A program made the translations under genes and the position numbers. From NCBI RefSeq assembly GCF_021917145.1, contig NC_061067.1:4359389-4423388 (forward strand): DNA of 64,000 nucleotides, read 5' to 3'. How positions within the stretch are numbered: position 1 is the first letter of the stretch; the number at the start of each line of letters is the position of its first letter. The notes below the pieces were generated by a model that was given only the letters and a program-made list of their open reading frames with translations, had not been told where the DNA came from and did no database searches. The DNA comes from Hypomesus transpacificus. Its lineage: Eukaryota > Chordata > Actinopteri > Osmeriformes > Osmeridae. This document shows, in pieces, positions 46,779 to 60,160 of the stretch.

Positions 46779-49051
46779 ATGGCTGACGAGTGGAAGGAGT
46801 GCATGGACCACTGTTTGGAGGTGACCAAAGAAGCGGGGAAGGTTAGTTCGTTTCAGGTCTGGGACACTGAAATACTACTGAGACAAGACTCACACAGTAC
46901 ATCCACCGTGTTACTCCAACATGTTTCTTTCACCCTTTAAAGGGTGAAGATTGAGTTGAAGCCTATAGCTAGCTAGATGGAATCTAAATGATGCGTCTGT
47001 ATTACAGATACCTCCATTTAATCAGCAACGTAGCTTGCATAGACTGCATTAGTCAAATTGTAGGATTTCCATTAATCTGAGCAACACCTTTCCAAGACTA
47101 ACCTACAGGCTGATGCCACTATTTCCTTGACTTTGCGGCTTGTCAGATGATCCGTGCAGCGCTCCAGAAGGACATAGCCATCATGCAGAAGAGCTCTCCG
47201 GTGGATCTGGTGACTGAGACGGACCAGAAGGTGGAGCAGCTCATCATCTCCTCCATCAAGGAGAAATATCCCACACACAGGTATCCCAGACCCCCCCCCC
47301 CACTTCAGCAACACTAGAAACACCACAGTAGAAAATGGTCACTCATTGTTCTTCCTGTGTTTCTTACATTTTGAATTGGGGTAAGGGTGAGGTGGGAGTG
47401 ATTACTAATGATGTATTACTTAGTAGTTGAGCATTCATCATCATAAGCATACAAACATACATTTTTAGACAGAAACAGATGTTTTAAAAAGGTAACCCTC
47501 TCCCCTGTATGTCTGCCTAAGGTGTATTTGGTCTCTGATGCACTTCCCCTCCTCTCCTTCTTCCTCCAGTTTCATAGGGGAGGAGTCAGTAGCCGCTGGT
47601 GACCCCAGCATCCTGACAGACAACCCCACCTGGATCATCGACCCTATCGATGGAACTACCAACTTTGTACACAGGTGGAGGGGGGTGTTATGACTGGTTA
47701 AGCCTTGGACATTGAGTACCCTCATCACTATCTGGGGCTTTTCAGTGTGTTCATGTGGGCATTAGCAGCACAGCGGTGTGGCTATCTTTAATGAAGCTCC
47801 CCTTAGAGCTGACCCCTCGGCCTGGGAGGAAGAGGAGCCGCTAATAGAAATGGATTCTGCCGCTGCCCAGATCCTTAAGGAGTTGTAGCCTACCACCCTC
47901 CAACTTCTTGACTGTAAATTCTCTGTGGAGGATACAATCTATTCCATTTCGTTTTATTCTATTCCATCTTCCAACTTTGTGTTCCCCTTCTTGTGTTTCT
48001 CAGGTTCCCTTTTGTGTCTGTGTCAATTGGCTTTGCTGTGAAGAAAGAGGTATGTTAAGCATTTATCATGTGTGAGGACATCAGTCTCCATTGACTACTT
48101 CTAAAAGTCACCCCTTGGTAAAACTGTTTAAGTCTTTGACTCCAGGCTGTTTTTGTTTTGGTGGAATTCAGATAGAGTTTGGTATCATTTACAGCTGCAT
48201 AGAGGATAAGATGTACACTGCTCGGAAAGGGAATGGAGCATTCTGTGATGGAGTCCCCATCAAGGTGTCTGGGCAGGAAGGTAGGGTGTACAGCAGTCCT
48301 TTAAAGAAAAATACATGTGTAACTGAGGTGTTGTGTAAGTAAGTTGACTGCTTTCCTTTCTTGTGTAGACATCACTAAGTCCTTGGTGCTCACGGAGATG
48401 GGTTTCAAGAAGGACCCTGAGCACTTCAAAACAATGATGGCCAACATCAACACCATCCTGTCCATTCCTGTCCATGGGTAAGCAGGGCAGAGCTGCACAC
48501 CTGGGACCTGTATCATAATTCATTCATTGAACGTGTTGTTAAACTTAATTTTTTGTTTTGGGGGAGTTTGTGTCAATTTGTGGGCTGCCACGATCTCTTT
48601 CTGCATGATCTTTCAATCAGTCAACCCATCGACCAATAAATCAATTGATTAATAAAATCCTAGGATTCGTTCACCGGGCAGCGCGGCGGTAAACATGTGT
48701 CTGGTTGCGTGCGGCGCGGCGGACGCCTACTACCACATGGGCATCCACTGCTGGGACATGGCAGCCGGCGCCGCCATCATCAGAGAGTCAGGCGGAGTCA
48801 TCATGGACATCTCAGGTGAGGAGTCACTTTGATTCAATTTACGATTCACTTAAACTCAATACCTCACCTAAATGTCTCCTCAGTTGAGTAGCTGTTTTCA
48901 TGAGGATCTCTCTGTGGCCTGTGTGTCTACAGGAGGACAGTTTGACCTGATGTCCAGGAGGCTGATCATCGCTAGCAGCAGGACCATCGCAGAACACATC
49001 GCCTCTAAAGTTACTGTGTTCCCCTGTGGACGGGATGACTTGGAGGACTAG
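46779..49051 (+). CDS. impa1: Inositol monophosphatase 1, complete
   Basis: This cytosolic Mg-dependent, lithium-sensitive phosphatase hydrolyses inositol monophosphates to free myo-inositol for phosphatidylinositol recycling. Coding exons are 46779-46841, 47147-47280, 47570-47674, 48004-48049, 48172-48280, 48369-48477, 48664-48815 and 48933-49051. All junctions are in phase and give 278 residues, against 277 in human IMPA1. Signature 1 ([14 protein letters not shown]) and signature 2 ([16 protein letters not shown]) are intact. The upstream metal ligand is in FIGEES, and the early [10 protein letters not shown] word is conserved. The start is the first ATG after the acceptor at 46761, in a good context (CACCATGG). 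Nothing is broken or unusual. IMPA2 is a possible alternative, but the start [10 protein letters not shown] and the length favour IMPA1. Confidence 0.97.
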
Positions 49052-49384
49052 AGACACATACATACACAGAATATGTATGTTTACACTGTTTGTGATTGGC
49101 AGTTCCGGATTCAAGTTCTGCATGACTTAAAGTTGTGATATTGACCTCTTGTTAGATGCCTCGTGGACTTGTGGGAACATGTCAGTGTTTTCAGATTGTT
49201 ACAGTTCATTTATCAGCTGTACCTCCTAGTCGGCTACTCCAGGGCTTTGACTTGTTATTTATACGTTCTTGGGCTTTTTCTTAGTAATTCTTTTGTCTGT
49301 CAGTGATATCAGAGGTGACAAAATCACCTCTATCCTGTAGAGCTATGTACAACTACATACTGTACTTCAACAAGATATCAGTGA

Positions 49385-49390
49385 AATAAA
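49385..49390 (+). terminator. impa1: IMPA1 polyadenylation signal
   Basis: AATAAA 334 bases after the stop codon. A second AATAAA lies near 49924 and could give a longer form. Confidence 0.6.
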
Positions 49391-52300
49391 GCCATCCTTG
49401 CAAATCTCTACTCCTGGGGCTCTGGAAATACACTCTTAAATCAATATTTTAGTATTGAAATTGGTTTTTTCTCACTCTGCATACCTGTGTAGGATGTGTA
49501 TAGAGTGAAGTATATTCTTAACTTATTGCAGCCAATTGCTTTTGTGTTTGCAGGAAATTAAAGTAACATGAAAATTCAGAAAGCCATTTTAGTTTTTCAG
49601 ACCGATAATATTGGTATTTAACAGTAGCTTCCTTACCTTGTAAAAAACTATGGTTTGAATGAAAGAAATATAGAGGAGTATTCTGTAAATAACGATGTGT
49701 AATAACCATGGTATATTATTTCAATGAGTCATCTGATGTACATTTGGTGTTTGAATATTAGGAAAAACATCACATTTTGTATTTGTTGTCTTCTATTTTA
49801 AAGCATATTGATGTTTTTTTTTAACCAACTTTGCTGCCATTTACAGGGGTGTGATTCTGTTGTGGTGGTGGGAGGGAGGAGAGAGGAGTGTTAAAGTGTT
49901 GAAACAAGTGTGGATGTTTACGCAATAAAGTTACGCAAGGTGGGCGAGACTGGCACTGGAATGTCAAAATGCATCTCTTTGTCTGATTCCTACCATCCCT
50001 GCTTTCTTCTCTGTTCTCAGGAAACTGAAACAATGATTCAATATGTTTCCCTCTGTCCCCCATGAGTCACTGCATCTCACGTCTGTAAACACGCTCTTAA
50101 GCCCAAGTACAAAAAGGAACTAATGCCACTGTTGCTGCTGTATCAAATGTGAAGGCGGCATACTTGCTCTACAAGTCCAAAATTATTTTATTAGTCAAAC
50201 GCATACTGCAGATGTGGATTTCCTCCTCAATAAAACATACAACCTAAATATGAACATATGGTGAGAATTATTCCAGTTGTTTGATCAAATTATTCCTGTC
50301 CAATTCAGCAATATTCAATGACGATATATCATTAAAGATAAATGACACTACACAACTTTCTATAGTTGTATTCACATCTTGTCAATCAACAGAGCCAGGC
50401 TTAAGAGAATATCGATGATTAGAACCTAGCTAAGATATGGTATTTGTGTGTGTACACAAGTTGTTGTGTGTGTTTCTATGTGAGCTACAAAAGAAGTACT
50501 CCAGAAATCCTTATCATACAGGCATGATCATTTAATGGGTTTTGAGAGTCTAATCAATTATTTTGTTCTTCTTCAGGTTATCAATGTGCAATCGTCTGTG
50601 TAAACACATGAAAGGAAACGTGTTCCCCCTTATTCTAATATTAAATTATTATATGTAGTGTGTCATAGGAGAAAATAGATATAAGTTATGGTCTGATGAT
50701 TAGCTTTATTGTGAGCTGATTTGGATTTGAAACATAAAACACACAGTGAGCAGTGCAGAAATGATGTTATGCTGCAGTGAGATTCCTACTTTTCCACAAG
50801 AGGGCAGTAGTATATCACTTAAAGTTGATCTTTGCCAGGAGAAGTATGGCTCTAATCAGTGAGTTTGCAGGCCGTTTAAGAATGTAAATTTTAACCATTA
50901 TCATCGAGTTATTATTAGTTGGAGTCTTTTTCATTGCGGTTAAATGGCATTTGAGCCCTCTGAAGTTTTGTATAGCTGACTGATCGTTGTTAATAAGGAA
51001 AGTGACGGAGAGAAATACTTTTGATGCTCGTTATTGAGACGTTCTAAAAACACTTGATACAGAAAGAAAGAAAGACAGAGGTATGGAGTGAGAGAAAATG
51101 AGAGAGGGAAAGGAAGGGAGAACAGACTGAGAGTCAGAGTGAAAGGGAGAAGGGGTGGTATTATCAAGTTACATTACTCACAACAGGAGACTCACACATT
51201 TTTCCTGCTCAAACGTTTTTCGAAAACTATCCTGGACGCAGATATTTGATTTTAATCCGACACACTGTGTGATGTCGATGAACGCTTTGAAATATTTGCT
51301 TTTCAAGTATGAACACATCTTCCACTTGTCGGCATCTCTCTGTAGTGTAGATGAAGTCTGTGATGTTGCAACAAAGATGTTGCATGTCTTTTCGATGACA
51401 CATCCAGTTACTCTGATCAGAGGCCATTCCTCATCCTGCAACTCTCTGCTCATCCACACCATCAAGAGACTTAGCCAGGTATCTGCTATAATCAGGTGCA
51501 GGTGCTTTATTCCCAGTCAAAATGGAAATTGCTTTTTTAGTCGAAAGGTATATTTTTTGATTAAGGCAATTGAGTTGGGTAATTTGTATTATATGGAGCA
51601 CCTGAGTGTTGATGGGAGTGGTAATTGTTCATTGAGCATGGTTTACCATTGACTACATAATAAAGACAATATCCACATGTGAGTAAATCTCAGATAAGCA
51701 ATTGAAGGATCAGGGACCTCCATCAAGAGGAGCAGCAACAACAGTGCCTGAATCAAAATAACAAAATGGGAGATGAGGAAAAAAGGAGAGAAGGCAGGGG
51801 AGGAGGGGGGAGAAAAAATACTAAAAACAGGCATTCCGACTCTACGCCAAGCAACAGAGAAGTCCAAGAAAATGTGCAGAGTCCAACTTTCTGGTTCAGT
51901 GGACCCAGAACTAAAGCTGACTGAGGTAGCTGCAAGTCCTAGTGGGCCTACTGTACTCCAGCAGTGTAAACATAGCTCCCCAATAATCAAGGGGATGTGT
52001 GAGAGCCAATTAACGATGTTATTCTTGTTATCATTATCCATTATCATCAGTGCTGCTACTCAGCATCCCGCCAGGGCCCCTGAGATCCACTGTGTACATA
52101 CTGTGCTCTGCCTAGATCAACCCGGTTCCCATGCAGTACATTTGGGAGCTTATCATAGGGCTTACAGGGCAGCACAGTGACTTGAACCCAGGCAAACCCT
52201 GTAGCTTTTTAACTTTTTTGTGTCTTGTTAGTTTCTTCCGACTTTGGCCAGTGTCTAAATGCAAAGTACTAGCCTATCTGAGACCAAGCCAAATAAATGA

Positions 52301-53478
52301 GCTTGTCCTGGCCGCCAGCCATGCTGACTTTGGGCTTGAAGTCCCAGTTGTTTTGCTGTTTGTTTTCTCTGAAAGCTGAGCAGATACATATTAGTTACAG
52401 GCTGATTCATGCAAGGACTTGATCAATATAACTGTCCCTGAGTGTGAGTAAACAATCAATAAAGCCACTATTGATCAACTTCAATAGTTTTCTTACTTGT
52501 TGAAATGTGTTATTTCCTATTCATATTTGTATGCTTTTACTACGCTAAACCTGACTGAATCACTCAGACACCAAATCCAAATATCACTATGTTAGTGATC
52601 CTACCCGCATAAGAATATGTTAACTCCCTTTGTTGCTATGAGATGTCTGTGACAAGCTAATGCATGTCTTGTTTGCCTATGTTTGCCTAAGTGGTCCATT
52701 TTGCGAGAACGTTGATGAATCAGTCTCCTTTGTCTTGTCAGTCCGGTTCCATCGACCCATTTAAACAAACGCTGCGATTCCGCTTTTTAAACCCAAGATT
52801 TAATTATCTTTATTGGACCTGTGACTTTTCCCCCCCCTCTTTCTGTTCCGAGAGAACACATTTTTTTACACGGTTGAACTTTCCCTCCCCTTTCATCGAC
52901 TGTCCCCCACCCGCAATCTCACAAACCCGAGCTGTCCAATTCATTAGGGACCGATACCTGGCATACTAGCATCAAAGCTGTGTGTAGCGTCAGCTGAAGG
53001 TGCACCACACACCACAACAGAGGTTGCTATGCTGCTATCGGAAGGCATGGGTAGGCCAACGTTATCGACGCTCTAACGTGATGCCCTATCTCCATCGATC
53101 ACTGCGTCATTCAAGCTGTCTGAAATGTGAGGATGAGGAATCAATACATTTGCCGGTGCCGGTGGGGGCGTTAGTAATAAGCAGCCCAGGCTGTCTACAA
53201 GGCTTTGAGACTGGTAGCGGACAGATCACATTCTGTAGGGAAGTAGGCCTACCTCATCTAATCAGAATTTTTTTTCCTAATAGTTGATCTAATTATTTAC
53301 GATCACCCTGAATTTGCTATTTTGTTTTTACATTTGATTAAAACTATAATATATTAATTCTGATTACCACAGAGTTAAGATACAGTAGGTTTTTAGATAC
53401 AGTAGGTACATCATATCATATTTCAATAAACACAAGAACCCAACCTTTTTTTAAACATTAAAATAATGCTTTGTGATT

Positions 53479-53692
53479 GTTCAGGGCAAGGCCATAATCT
53501 TAATACATATTGGGGGAGACACATCCCCCCCAATATTCAAATCTGGTCAAAATGTCCCCCCCAATATATTGATATAAAAATATAAATGTGCTACGCTACG
53601 ACAAGCAACCATACACGCTGTCCGAAATTATCATTAAAAAAAATATTCGTCCCCCCCAATGTTGACTCCATGGCTACGGCCTTGGTTCAAGA
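53479..53692. mobile_element. Small hAT-like MITE
   Basis: A 198-base element (53487-53684) begins CAAGGCCATA and ends with the near-complement TACGGCCTTG. It has the CA...TG ends usual for hAT elements. Flanking 8-mers GTTCAGGG and GTTCAAGA match at 6 of 8, consistent with an old target duplication. The interior has mirrored C- and G-rich words (CCCCCCCAAT). No coding capacity. Confidence 0.55.
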
Positions 53693-56600
53693 CATCCAGA
53701 ACCTAGTCCTGTACAGTACTCATGAGTATGGTACACCAGTTTACCATATTTTGGTTCTACCATTACATAGATAACAGCTGGGTTTTCATTAAATGTATGC
53801 ACAATTGTTTATGTTTACATCCAGAATGGAGTCCACCAGTGCTGGATGACAGCTTTCACTATCGCTGGGAAGATACAAAGCACCCTTGGCTCTTACAACA
53901 AGAGAGATCTGCATGCGGTAGAGACGTGTATCCCAGACTGACACATTGTGCTGAGTACAGTGTGTTTAAAATATGTCTTTAACTTATCTCGAGCAAACAG
54001 TAGTACACACAATACCTAGACTGACATTATGCTAATACACATCCATCATGCCAAAAGGTGTTTGCTCTCATCTCTGTCAGCGATGAATTCTCCTGACGTA
54101 AAGAAGTCAGCCATCAACTCAGGTTGTGTGTGGGAGGCCTATGAGCCCATGGGCTAGCTAGACCATGTCATTGTTTTCCTATTCCACAGTGTGTTGAAAC
54201 AACCTGTTCTCCCCAGCCCTGGGTGGACACACACCAGAGGGGGCTGTTACACATGGGGACTGGCCACAACCGGCCGATAGGGCTGCCCAGGGGTTGGAAG
54301 CAAAGCACCCCTTAATTTGCATAATCTGCTCATCCCAATGCACACATTTGCTTGTTTGGGACTTTTTCCAAAGTAGTCATTGGTGTATTTCACGTGCAAA
54401 TCATCTTACAAAGTCAGTCTACTTCCTCAGTGTGGACTCAGAACAGAGGCTCATAACAGAGGCTCAACAAATGTGGGTGAGAATAAAAATGGCCGCTGTC
54501 GCAGTGGCAGAAATTCAGAGTGAGTTAAAACAGTAACTTACTGCATCAGTAATCAGGACTCGGTGTGCTTTAACCTCAAACGATCAGTCATTCCTCACTC
54601 AAGTTAAAATGGATGCTTATACAGATGGTCAATAACTTTATAATAGCGCAAAGTGTGACTTCCCCAGTATCTCGTGTGTAGAGGGCATGTGGGTGATTGT
54701 GCATTGGGGCGTCCTCCAGGGGACCACTTCTGCTTCTTCTTCTCATAGATCCCCTAATGGATACTGCCGCCGTGGGATTTAGGGATGGGCAGGTTGCTCA
54801 CCTGGTAAATAGGCAGCGCTTCCTAAGTCCATCCTCACAACCGATCCTGTCTGCCAGAGCATGTCCACTCCACCGCCAGCAAACAAGCACAGCAGGGTTG
54901 TTTTTCAGCACTCTGTTCCAGTCTCAGATGATGTGCTGTTTCGAGGTGATTAGGAAGACTCCTTTTCAACTTTACTTTGACTTTACACAAAGAGCAAACA
55001 ACAGAAACAAAAAAGCATTACCTGACAATCAATGTTGGTGACTTTAATTAAATATTTCTGTTTTTGTCCATGATCGGGCTGGGGTGCTGGCCAAAAAGCC
55101 AGTGAAAACATGGTTTCAACTTGAAATGACAATCTCGTCACACACACACACGCACACACCAAGGAACACATACACATACTCATAGATCTGTTTATGCTAT
55201 TAATTGGAAGCATAGCCCAGAGGGTATAAGTGACAGGAAGCAGACCTGCCTATGGCCACTGGCCGGACCGGTGCTGGAGAGAGACAGCCTCAGAGAACCA
55301 GTCTGACTTTGTGCCAAGCTTTGGTTGCTTGGATACACAGCAAGCCCTGTAAATTCTAATTAGAAATAATGTGATTCACACCCTATCCTCTTCAACTCTT
55401 TCCCTCAAAGTTGTGGTACTCACAAGAGTTTATGAGGTGCAATGCAGAACACATTTAAAAAACATAAACACGGATCAAATTCAATAAAAACAATATAACA
55501 AAAATAACAAGAGAACATTCACAGCTATGAAGGCCCCACGTCTGTGGGAGGAGCAGCCATGAGGTCAACCTAACAAACTCTCTATTAGTTTGTTCTCCAC
55601 AGGCACTGCTTGTTAGGGTTCAGATCATATTCCAGAGTTATTAGATAAATTGCTTGTATGAATTTGTAGACCGCCCTTTAAACAAACTGTGATAAAACTC
55701 CCCTTGAATTTTTTCTGAAAGCTGGAATGGCACCCTTGGGATGGTTGTTCTCCCAATGATTAGGGCAAGCTGAACTTTTCAAGAGAACGCTCCTTGAGTT
55801 AAGTCCCCCTCCCTTTCCAATACAGAGTGCGCTAGGCTGATCTTGGAGGCTAATTGGCCCCGGGGTTGGACAAGCAGTGTTTACCAGTGGTCCTCTGAGA
55901 ACGGGATGAACTGGTGGAGGGAGAGAGGACGGGTGCAGACACGCCTGTGTAAGCTTCAACCCCAAGCCCACTGTGAGCCCCCTGTAGTGTACCTCACCTG
56001 GGTGAAGGGGGGGGGGGGGGAGAGACAGTCTCTGAGGTGTTTTTGATGCTGGCTTGCTGCAATTAGACAGGACTTATGGGATAAATGTCAGAATTTTTAT
56101 ACCAACATGGTCACTGTCCAATATCTGTCCACTGTGCACCCCCCCCCCCCCAATATACATCCGGTTCATAAAATCCTCCTGTATTCTTGTTTATAGCATT
56201 GTATGTGGGTTTATTTATCATTTCTTCATAAACCAGACTTTTTTTTTACCTAGGATTTACTCAAAATGTCTGTCTTGACTTGATTGCTAGTTGTAGTTGA
56301 GGTCAAGGGTGGATAAATATATTTTTTCACAAATTGTGTCTGTAGATTTTCCAGCCGGCTCTGTTTTGAAATGGAGCGTTCATTTCAATTACAGAGCCTG
56401 AGTACAAAGCTACTGAATTCTTTGCTTGTCTTGCATCTTTTCCGATTGGATAGGGAAGCAGGTGAGAATACACATAAATAGTGTGGGCTCAAGGCGCATG
56501 GCATTCAGCCTATGAGAGACAATCAATTAAAAGCAAATGCCAGGAGCACCAACAGAATGCTTAATGTCTCCAAATAAAGATAGGGTGAATTTGGGTAATC

Positions 56601-57224
56601 TGGGACACCTAAACTCCAGAGCGTTTTCTTCCCTGCTATGACAATGTGTAGTCCACAGAACTTTTACCCCTAGGTTTAGCATGGTTCAGTCAAGACACTC
56701 ACGTGATTGATTTCACCATTTATTCGTACACATTACAAATGGTTTAACATTGGCAGAGAAGGGGACGGTGGTGGGTGGCAGCAGTGCAGAACACAAAGGT
56801 AAACAAGGATGTGTGTGCGTGCATGTGACGACTTTATAGCGCCGCCTATCAAGCTAAGCCTATGGGATAAGAACACGGCGATGGGTGACATGACGCGCGC
56901 TGCCCAAGTGCCATGCCTGAACCTGCTTCGCTCATGTGTTATGTGAATGAAATCACAAAACGTGGTTGGTTTGGTGTTACAGAAAGGGTCAGGGCACCGG
57001 AAGCTCCGATGAGAAAATGCATGCAAAACATGTCCCAGATAACCCAAATTCACCCTATTAGTTGGGAAAGTCTGTTCATTTTAGGGAATCAAGGTCTTTA
57101 ATTATGATAAAAGTATTCAATGGAAGCCAGTCATTTCTGCTTCAAAGAAGCAAAATGAAACTTGCATTTACTTCTTTCTATACCTAAACAAGGTCATCTA
57201 AACCTTCGCTTGGCAACTACATAG

Positions 57225-57510
57225 ACGAGGTAAGTTTATTTGTAAAGCACATTTCACAATGGCTATTCAAAGTGCTTAAGAAAAAGTTAAATTGGACAAA
57301 AGAAAAAAAAAAACTTTCAAAGGAATAGATTACGAAATTAACGGTAAAGAAACATGAAAGATGAAACAATGGTGAAAGTGAAATGCTTTGTTAGTCAAAG
57401 GTATGGGGTTTCATTCTAGATTTGAATACAAATCGAACCATCAACCTTCTGAGTAATAGCCCGATGCCCAAACCGCTCAGCCATCTGACTCGGACTAGGA
57501 TGTTCATGAG
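57225..57510. repeat. Dispersed fish repeat with tRNA-Leu/Ser-like segment
   Basis: The part from 57225 to 57290 (AAGTTTATTTGTAAAGCACA and AATTCAAAGTGCTT-like words) resembles a motif I recall as frequent in teleost genomes. At 57425-57490, minus strand, GATGGCTGAGCGGTTTGGGC is a clear tRNA-Leu/Ser-type A-box region, with a B-box-like GGTTCGATTTG further 3'. This is most likely a SINE remnant next to another repeat. Confidence 0.45.
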
Positions 57511-58341
57511 CTGGCAGTGTCCTCAGACTGTCCTTGTTCCTGTATCGGTTGTCGGACATTTGTGGGGTGAAAGAAAAACAGATTGAAGTGCACCAACCTT
57601 GATTTACATTGCAAGCAAACAAGTCCAATACCCTCATTTGCATAAAGAGCGAGACAACAATGGTTGATAATGGACAAAAGCTTGGCAGCTTAGCAGCTGG
57701 ATACTTTTAGACTTTGTTTGTTTGTGTGGCAGGTTAGTCCACTTTCCTGTTGCTAATACCTAATTAGGCAGATGAATATTGATCGAGGTGTTGAAAGTTG
57801 ACCACTAATCTACCATCTCTCAGGATGGGTAAAATCAATAGTTGAGTGTAATGAGAAATTCAGGTTGTTTACCGATAAAAACAATAGAATTCATTTTGGG
57901 GTGGATGCATATTTGAATTATGAAAGGAATAAGAAAAGACAGATATTTTATGTACTTCTATAAAATGAGAATGAAAACTATTAGTCAGACATAGATTTTT
58001 AAAGCCATGGGTGTTCATGAGTTTCTACCTCTCTTGCTATCTCTTTAACCAATAACACAAACACATGTACACACACACACACCTACACACTAACAAGACT
58101 AATGTGACTTAATTCCAAAGTCAATTACCACATTCCGCACCCAGTTGCCACCAGTGTATAAAACTAAAGGACGTAATTCGATCAAATGCTAAACTGGAAT
58201 AAATAAAACGACTTCTATCTTCAGACTAACCACCAACTTGAACCATGAATTCATATCCTCAAGGGTATCAAGGACTGTGGGTTCAGCGCTTAAAGAAACA
58301 TGGGAACTAGGATGGGGCCAAATGTTAGAGAAAAAAGCAAA

Positions 58342-58549
58342 TGTAACGGGGGTGTAACAGACGTGGTCTTGCTCAGTCCTGAAGGCTTTATGGACCATTT
58401 GTTTCGTCCCTGCCTGGTCTCAAACACGCCACCACTGACTGCCAAGCGCAACCATTACCAGCTACGCCAAAGAAAAGCTAGCTATTTGTTGATGCGGGTG
58501 GCCTGTTACATACCTGAGGAGTGAGTTTCACCGATTCACACCGGTTACA
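58342..58549 (-). repeat. tRNA-like dispersed element, copy B
   Basis: On the minus strand it starts TGTAACCGGTGTGAATCGG and follows copy A at 46436 through GTGAAACTCACTCCTCAGG, the TTTTCTTTGGCGTAGCTGG A-box-like word and GCGCTTGGCA. Its B-box region (GTTTGAGACC) has decayed. Both ends carry inverted TGTAAC/GTTACA, so it may be a DNA element that captured a tRNA-like core. No clear target duplication is visible. Confidence 0.65.
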
Positions 58550-58635
58550 CAAATAATAAAAAATGAACACAAAAAATAAACTCTAACCGTAGAATGCTAA
58601 TCGGTCTGATAGCATGTCAAACTCCAGAGCCTTAG

Positions 58636-59263
58636 GTCTTTGGCAGGGGCGTCGTTAGATCCTTTTTACTGGGGCACGTGCCCCAGTATAAATCTTCTGT
58701 GCCCCAGTAAAATCAAATGTTTGACTTTTAACAATTTACTTAATGAGTCAGTGCATTTTTTTAGATTGATAATCCCGGCAACCTTTGAATCAAATAATTT
58801 TAACCTAAAACACAAAGCGATGCCCGCAGAAATCCATGTCAGCATGCTCTTCTGAGCTTGCCAAATAGTCACTGCAGCACGCACACAGAAGTCTCGGAAA
58901 ACTAGTCAGAATTGAGGAAGGTTAAGAAAACCTTACAAAACTAAAGAAAGTTTCTACATAGGCCAACCGATCATCTTATTTTGACTACAACGTAAAAACA
59001 ATATAACATTAAGGTCAAAAAACAGTATTTGCACTCAAATGAATAAGAAAGAAATGCTCACTCGCATTAACTATTGATGTCCCTGCCAAAGCTGTTATCA
59101 AACTTGCGTCCCTGAACTATTGTATAGAGGGTTAAGCAAGGGGAGTTTATAGAGCCTAGCTAGTAGTGCATTGTGCGCAGCAAGTTTGGAAGAAAAAAAC
59201 GGATATGAATAGGGGCCTGTGCCCTAGTAGGGCTTTATGTCTAACAACGCCCCTGGTCTTTGG
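58636..59263. mobile_element. Non-autonomous hAT element with perfect 8-bp target duplication
   Basis: The element spans 58644-59255 (612 bases). It is flanked on both sides by GTCTTTGG. The inverted ends are CAGGGGCGTCGTTAGA and its near-complement CTAACAACGCCCCTG (one mismatch). The left end contains a local hairpin, GGGGCACGTGCCCC. No transposase can be read; short open frames inside are not supported as genes. End sequence and 8-base duplications place it in the hAT superfamily. Confidence 0.92.
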
Positions 59264-59819
59264 TAGAACCAATTACAGTGAGAGGGAGATCCGCCAGTGG
59301 TCATAAAACACTGGTTGAAACCAATTGGCCTGTAGTTTCCCGCCTGATTTACCGACAGCGGTTAGCATAAGGTGCTGTTTAAATGTTTCTTTCAGATCTG
59401 AACACAATCAGTATGGACCTTTTTTTGTTCCTGAAGGTTTAAGATTAAACGTGTCTCTAAGCAACCTCCTTCTTTTTTTAACACAGAGATTAGACCTTTG
59501 TTTATCTGACTGGGTTTGGACATGTAAATCATCATATCACTCTTTAGATTTCCTATGCAACAGCATGTGCCATCAAGAGCTGAAATACGCTCTGTCTCGA
59601 ATCTCACATCAACATTCTTAAATAATGAATTCCTACATTTACATCACAGGAGGAAATAAACGCCAGCATAACCAACATACTTTATTTACTGAGTTAACTT
59701 CCTCTCACCTGTTCTCGGAAGACAAGCTCTCTCCTGGCCCTGGCCTCGGAGGAGGAAGCCTTCCACAAAACAGATCTACTTTCCCCACTGCTAATTTGCA
59801 CAGCTAGGTTAAGCTTATG

Positions 59820-60160
59820 TAAAGGAGATGCATCGCGAGTACTTCGGAGAGCCCCCGGAAACCAACACTTTCCCATCTTCCCTCCCCTTTGACAGGCGAG
59901 TGACAGCTTTTTAAATGCAAACTGTCATTAACACACACAACCCTGCGCGACACCTGCTTTAATCACAGCAACAAAGGCTCAGCGAGTGGCCGCTCAGGAG
60001 CCCCCTCTCCCTGTGATATTGAAATGACGGGGGAGGTACAGTGCAGGAAAACAACAACATCAAAGAATGCGCTGCGTACAGGGAGACGTGGCGCCGCGCG
60101 GCTCCTTCCACACAGTGTTAATCAGCCTAATTTTCAAAGTGATTAAAGAAGAAGACGGCA
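59820..60160. promoter_or_regulatory. Candidate conserved non-coding element
   Basis: A repeat-free block with dense, well-formed factor-site words: TGACAG twice (Meis/TGIF type), ATGCAAA (octamer-like), AACAAAGG (Sox/TCF-like) and several ATTA cores, in a gene-free region. I infer a regulatory element only from this texture. Confidence 0.3.

Noticed and set aside
47072-47326. Minus-strand frame over the IMPA1 exon
   Set aside because: Shadow of a conserved plus-strand exon with proper splice sites.
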